Shown: piece by piece, positions 61,663 through 64,000 of the stretch
Numbering within the stretch: the first letter of the stretch is position 1
Layout of the letters: every line of letters begins with the position of its first letter
From: an uncultured bacterium
GTDB lineage: Bacteria > Planctomycetota > JAJSAM01 > JAJVHW01
Length of the DNA stretch: 64,000 nt
Assembly: GCA_937996235.1 (NCBI GenBank)
Contig: CALKVK010000038.1
Location: forward strand, 62,001 to 126,000
Reading direction: 5' to 3'
The notes under the pieces: model-generated
What the model was told of the DNA's origin: nothing
Database searches by the model: none
The model's input: the letters and a program-made list of their open reading frames with translations, nothing else
Made by a program: the position numbers and the translations under genes

Positions 61663-63689
61663 CCGCACGACCCGCAACCGACCGCCCGCGCGTCGCCCCC
61701 GCTCTGCGGCGCGGCCTCGCAGGTGTGCTCCTCGCCCTCTTCGCCGCAGAGGCGCTCGCGCGCGCGGGCGGCGGCGGCAACTTCGGTGGAGGCGGCGGAG
61801 GCGGTGGCGGCTTCGGGGGCGGAGACTTCGGGGGAGGCGGCGGCGACGGCGGAGAGGCGCTCGTCCACCTGCTGATCCTGCTGTGGCGCTACCCGGCGAT
61901 CGGCGTGCCGCTCGTGATCGTGCTCGCGGTGCTCTTCGTCATCAGCGCGCGCCAGGGCCGCGTGTATCAGCAGACGCGCGTCATCCGCGCGGCACGCCCG
62001 CTGCGCTCGCAGTTCGACGACGTCGCCGCGACGTCGCGCCTGCGCCAGAGCGATCCGGCGTTCGACCGGTCGGCGTTCTTCTCGCGCGTGGTGCTCGCGT
62101 TCCGCCGGGCGCAGAAGGCGTGGTGCGCGCAGGACCTCACCGAGATCCGCCCGTTCGTCTCGGACGGCATCCACGAGCGCTTCGCGCTGCAGATCCAGGA
62201 ACAGCAGGACCTCGGCTACCGCGACGAGATGGACCAGCTCGACGTGGCGAGCGTCGAGTTCGCGGACGTGTTCGAGGAGGGCGGCGCGCAGATCGTGACG
62301 CTGCGGATCGTCGCGAGCGCCGTGGACCGCCGGGTCGCGCTCGAGGGCGGCCGCGTGCTGCAGGGCTCGGGCGCGCCGCAGCGCTTCTCGGAGTACTGGA
62401 GCTTCCTGCGCCGGCTCGGCGCGCGCAGCCGCGCGGCCGACGCGCTCGGCCTGCTCGAGGGCCACTGCGCGAACTGCGGCGCGCCGGTCGCGCTGAACCA
62501 GTGGTCCAAGTGCGAGCACTGCGGCGCCATGCTGCGCAGCGGCGAGCACGACTGGGTGCTCGTCGAGATCACGCAGGAGGGCGAGTGGCGGCCGCACGCG
62601 GCGGAGGTCCTGCCGGGTCTCGCGGCGCTGCGCGCACGCGACCCGGAACTCAGCGTGCAGCACCTCGAGGACCGCGTGTCGGTGATGTACTGGCGTACGG
62701 CCATGTCGGAGCGCCTCGGCGACACGCGGCCGATGCGCAAGATGGCGACCGACGACCTCTGCGCGCGCTGGCAGGTCCACATCGACGAGGGCCGGCGCCC
62801 GGACGGCACGCGGCACTACTTCGGCGAGCGCGGCGTCGGCTCGGTCGCCGTCCTCGGGTTCGTGACGGGGCCCGACCGCGACCGCGCGCTGGTGGACGTC
62901 CGCTGGACGGGCACGCTCTTCTCGGTGGATGCGCAGGGGCGACGCACGCGCCAGCGGCAGAGCAGCGTGATCTCGACGCTCCTCGTCGTGGACCGCGACG
63001 CCGCGGCGCGGAGCGATCCGGGCACGACGGTCGCGTCGGCGCACTGCACGAACTGCGGCGCGCCGGAGACGGGCGGCACGGGCGACGCGTGCGAGTACTG
63101 CGGCGAGGTGATGAACGACGGACGGCGCACGTGGGTGCTCGCCGACGTCGTGCCCCGCAACACCGACGCAGGCCGCGCGCTGCTCGACTCGCTGCGCAGC
63201 CCCACGCGCGCAGCGCCGCTCGGCGAGCGCGCCGTGCCGACCGCGGCGACGGAGCAGCCGGGCGCACGTGCGCTGATCGCATGGCTCGCGCTCGGGAGCA
63301 TGGCCGACGGCGCGCTCGACGAGCGCGAGTCCGAACGGCTCCGCGGCATGGCCGCGCGCTCGGGCGTCGCAGCCCGCGACGTCGACAAGATCGTCGCGGC
63401 GGCGCGCGAGGGGACGCTCGACGCGCCGGCGCCGATCGACGTCGAGGAGGCACGGCTCTGGCTGCGCGAGGTGGCCGTGATCGCGCTCGCCGACGGACGC
63501 CTCGAGCCGGGCGAGTCCGCGCTGCTCGAGTCGCTCGGCCGCAGCGCGGGGCTGCTGCCGGCCGACGTGCGGCTCGCGCTCGGCGACGCGCGGGCGCGCC
63601 TCTACCGCGAGAGCCGCGAGGCGCAGGCGCGCGAGCGCAGGCGCCAGGAGGCCGCGCGGCGCTATGGCAGCGACCGGAACGCGAAGTAG
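61659..63689 (+). CDS. membrane protein with Tim44-like, zinc-ribbon and TerB-like domains
   Basis: The 676-residue protein starts at ATG 61659. A signal-like N-terminus (15-36) is followed by a Gly-rich stretch (37-65) and a transmembrane segment (67-96). A Tim44-like domain begins near residue 140 (FFSRVVLAFRRAQKAWCAQD followed by LTEIRPFVSD). A zinc ribbon uses Cys270, Cys273, Cys285 and Cys288. A second Tim44-like part ends in another CxxC-CxxC ribbon (about 463-482). The C-terminal TerB-like repeats are ALGSMADGALDERESERLRG and AVIALADGRLEPGESALLES. Its function is unknown; Tim44-like domains bind membranes or lipids. Confidence 0.82.
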   Translation: MTARPATDRPRVAPALRRGLAGVLLALFAAEALARAGGGGNFGGGGGGGGGFGGGDFGGGGGDGGEALVHLLILLWRYPAIGVPLVIVLAVLFVISARQGRVYQQTRVIRAARPLRSQFDDVAATSRLRQSDPAFDRSAFFSRVVLAFRRAQKAWCAQDLTEIRPFVSDGIHERFALQIQEQQDLGYRDEMDQLDVASVEFADVFEEGGAQIVTLRIVASAVDRRVALEGGRVLQGSGAPQRFSEYWSFLRRLGARSRAADALGLLEGHCANCGAPVALNQWSKCEHCGAMLRSGEHDWVLVEITQEGEWRPHAAEVLPGLAALRARDPELSVQHLEDRVSVMYWRTAMSERLGDTRPMRKMATDDLCARWQVHIDEGRRPDGTRHYFGERGVGSVAVLGFVTGPDRDRALVDVRWTGTLFSVDAQGRRTRQRQSSVISTLLVVDRDAAARSDPGTTVASAHCTNCGAPETGGTGDACEYCGEVMNDGRRTWVLADVVPRNTDAGRALLDSLRSPTRAAPLGERAVPTAATEQPGARALIAWLALGSMADGALDERESERLRGMAARSGVAARDVDKIVAAAREGTLDAPAPIDVEEARLWLREVAVIALADGRLEPGESALLESLGRSAGLLPADVRLALGDARARLYRESREAQARERRRQEAARRYGSDRNAK

Positions 63690-63997
63690 ACGGCGCCGCA
63701 GAGGCACAGCGCCGCCCACAGGTAGTCGAGCTTCGGCGGCTCCTTCATCACCAGCCACGCGAACGGCACGAACACCGAGAGCGTCACGACCTCCTGCAGC
63801 ACCTTGAGCTGCCCGACGGTCAGGGTCGTGTGCCCGATGCGGTTCGCCGGCACCTGGATCAGGTACTCGAAGAGCGCGATGCCCCAGCTCACGAGCGCGG
63901 CGACGATCCACGGCCGGCCGTTCAGGAAGCGCAGGTGGCCGTACCAGGCGAACGTCATGAAGACGTTCGAGAGCGCGAGCAGGCAGACGGTCTTCAC
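63662..63997 (-). CDS. DUF486/DMT-family small membrane protein
   Basis: The 111-residue protein has four hydrophobic segments with the family motifs NVFMTFAWYGHLRFL, WGIALFEYLIQVPANRIGH and TVGQLKVLQEVVTLSVFVPF. GTG 63997 is the probable start and is 3 bases from the window edge, so its upstream region is not visible. It overlaps the end of the Tim44-like gene by 28 bases tail to tail. The transport substrate is unknown. Confidence 0.92.
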   Translation of the reverse strand: MKTVCLLALSNVFMTFAWYGHLRFLNGRPWIVAALVSWGIALFEYLIQVPANRIGHTTLTVGQLKVLQEVVTLSVFVPFAWLVMKEPPKLDYLWAALCLCGAVYFAFRSLP

Positions 63998-64000
63998 GAC

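Overview
This window comes from a very GC-rich bacterial chromosome whose codon third positions are almost all G or C. GTG starts are common, and genes are packed with 1-, 4- or 8-base stop/start overlaps. The closest lifestyle match is a Planctomycetota-like or myxobacteria-like organism. Reasons: Ser/Thr kinases downstream of an ECF sigma factor, a RING-finger protein of a type best known from Myxococcus and Streptomyces, and many signalling and cysteine-protease genes. The phylum cannot be fixed from sequence reading alone. No rRNA, tRNA, CRISPR array or intact insertion sequence was recognised.

Layout. 1-5 kb: remnant of a peroxidase-like gene, a large RING/TerD-like protein, the tRNA 2'-phosphotransferase KptA overlapping a LysR regulator, and a divergent HAD-like protein. 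5-9.5 kb: a tightly overlapped NAD-salvage/ADP-ribose operon (NrtR, ADP-ribosylglycohydrolase, NadR, PnuC, crystallin-J1-like protein). It faces a deletion scar that joins a NADAR gene start to a dual-specificity phosphatase end. 9.6-18 kb: a HigBA toxin-antitoxin pair; a peroxidase-related protein with an in-frame TGA at its CxxC position, a probable selenoprotein; a hybrid histidine kinase; a SenB-like glycosyltransferase overlapped with a YdjC deacetylase; two A-type Fe-S carrier genes; hypotheticals. 18-30 kb: an 11-subunit complex I operon, nuoABCDHIJKLMN, with no nuoEFG. It ends in a ferritin-like gene. NuoB, NuoC and the ferritin-like protein all carry the same proline-rich C-terminal tail. 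30.5-36 kb: EboE-like TIM barrel, CrcB, DUF418 protein and HrpB helicase. 36-42.3 kb: a surface-glycan cluster (methyltransferase, two glycosyltransferases, flippase, aminotransferase, acetyltransferase).

42.3-54.3 kb is the most unusual part. Two papain-like protease paralogues alternate with three paralogues of a small beta-rich protein of unknown family. These lie next to an ECF sigma factor, a PEGA-containing membrane Ser/Thr kinase and a secreted TPR-CHAT protease. A promoter-like block with identical spacing stands before the kinase and before two of the small-protein genes, so these parts look like one regulon. I consider this the best candidate for an undescribed system.

54.4-64 kb: a glycine-zipper/TPR lipoprotein, a second TM Ser/Thr kinase with a zinc ribbon, FeoAB iron uptake, a tRNA-dihydrouridine synthase, a Tim44/zinc-ribbon/TerB-like membrane protein, and a DUF486 membrane protein at the right edge.
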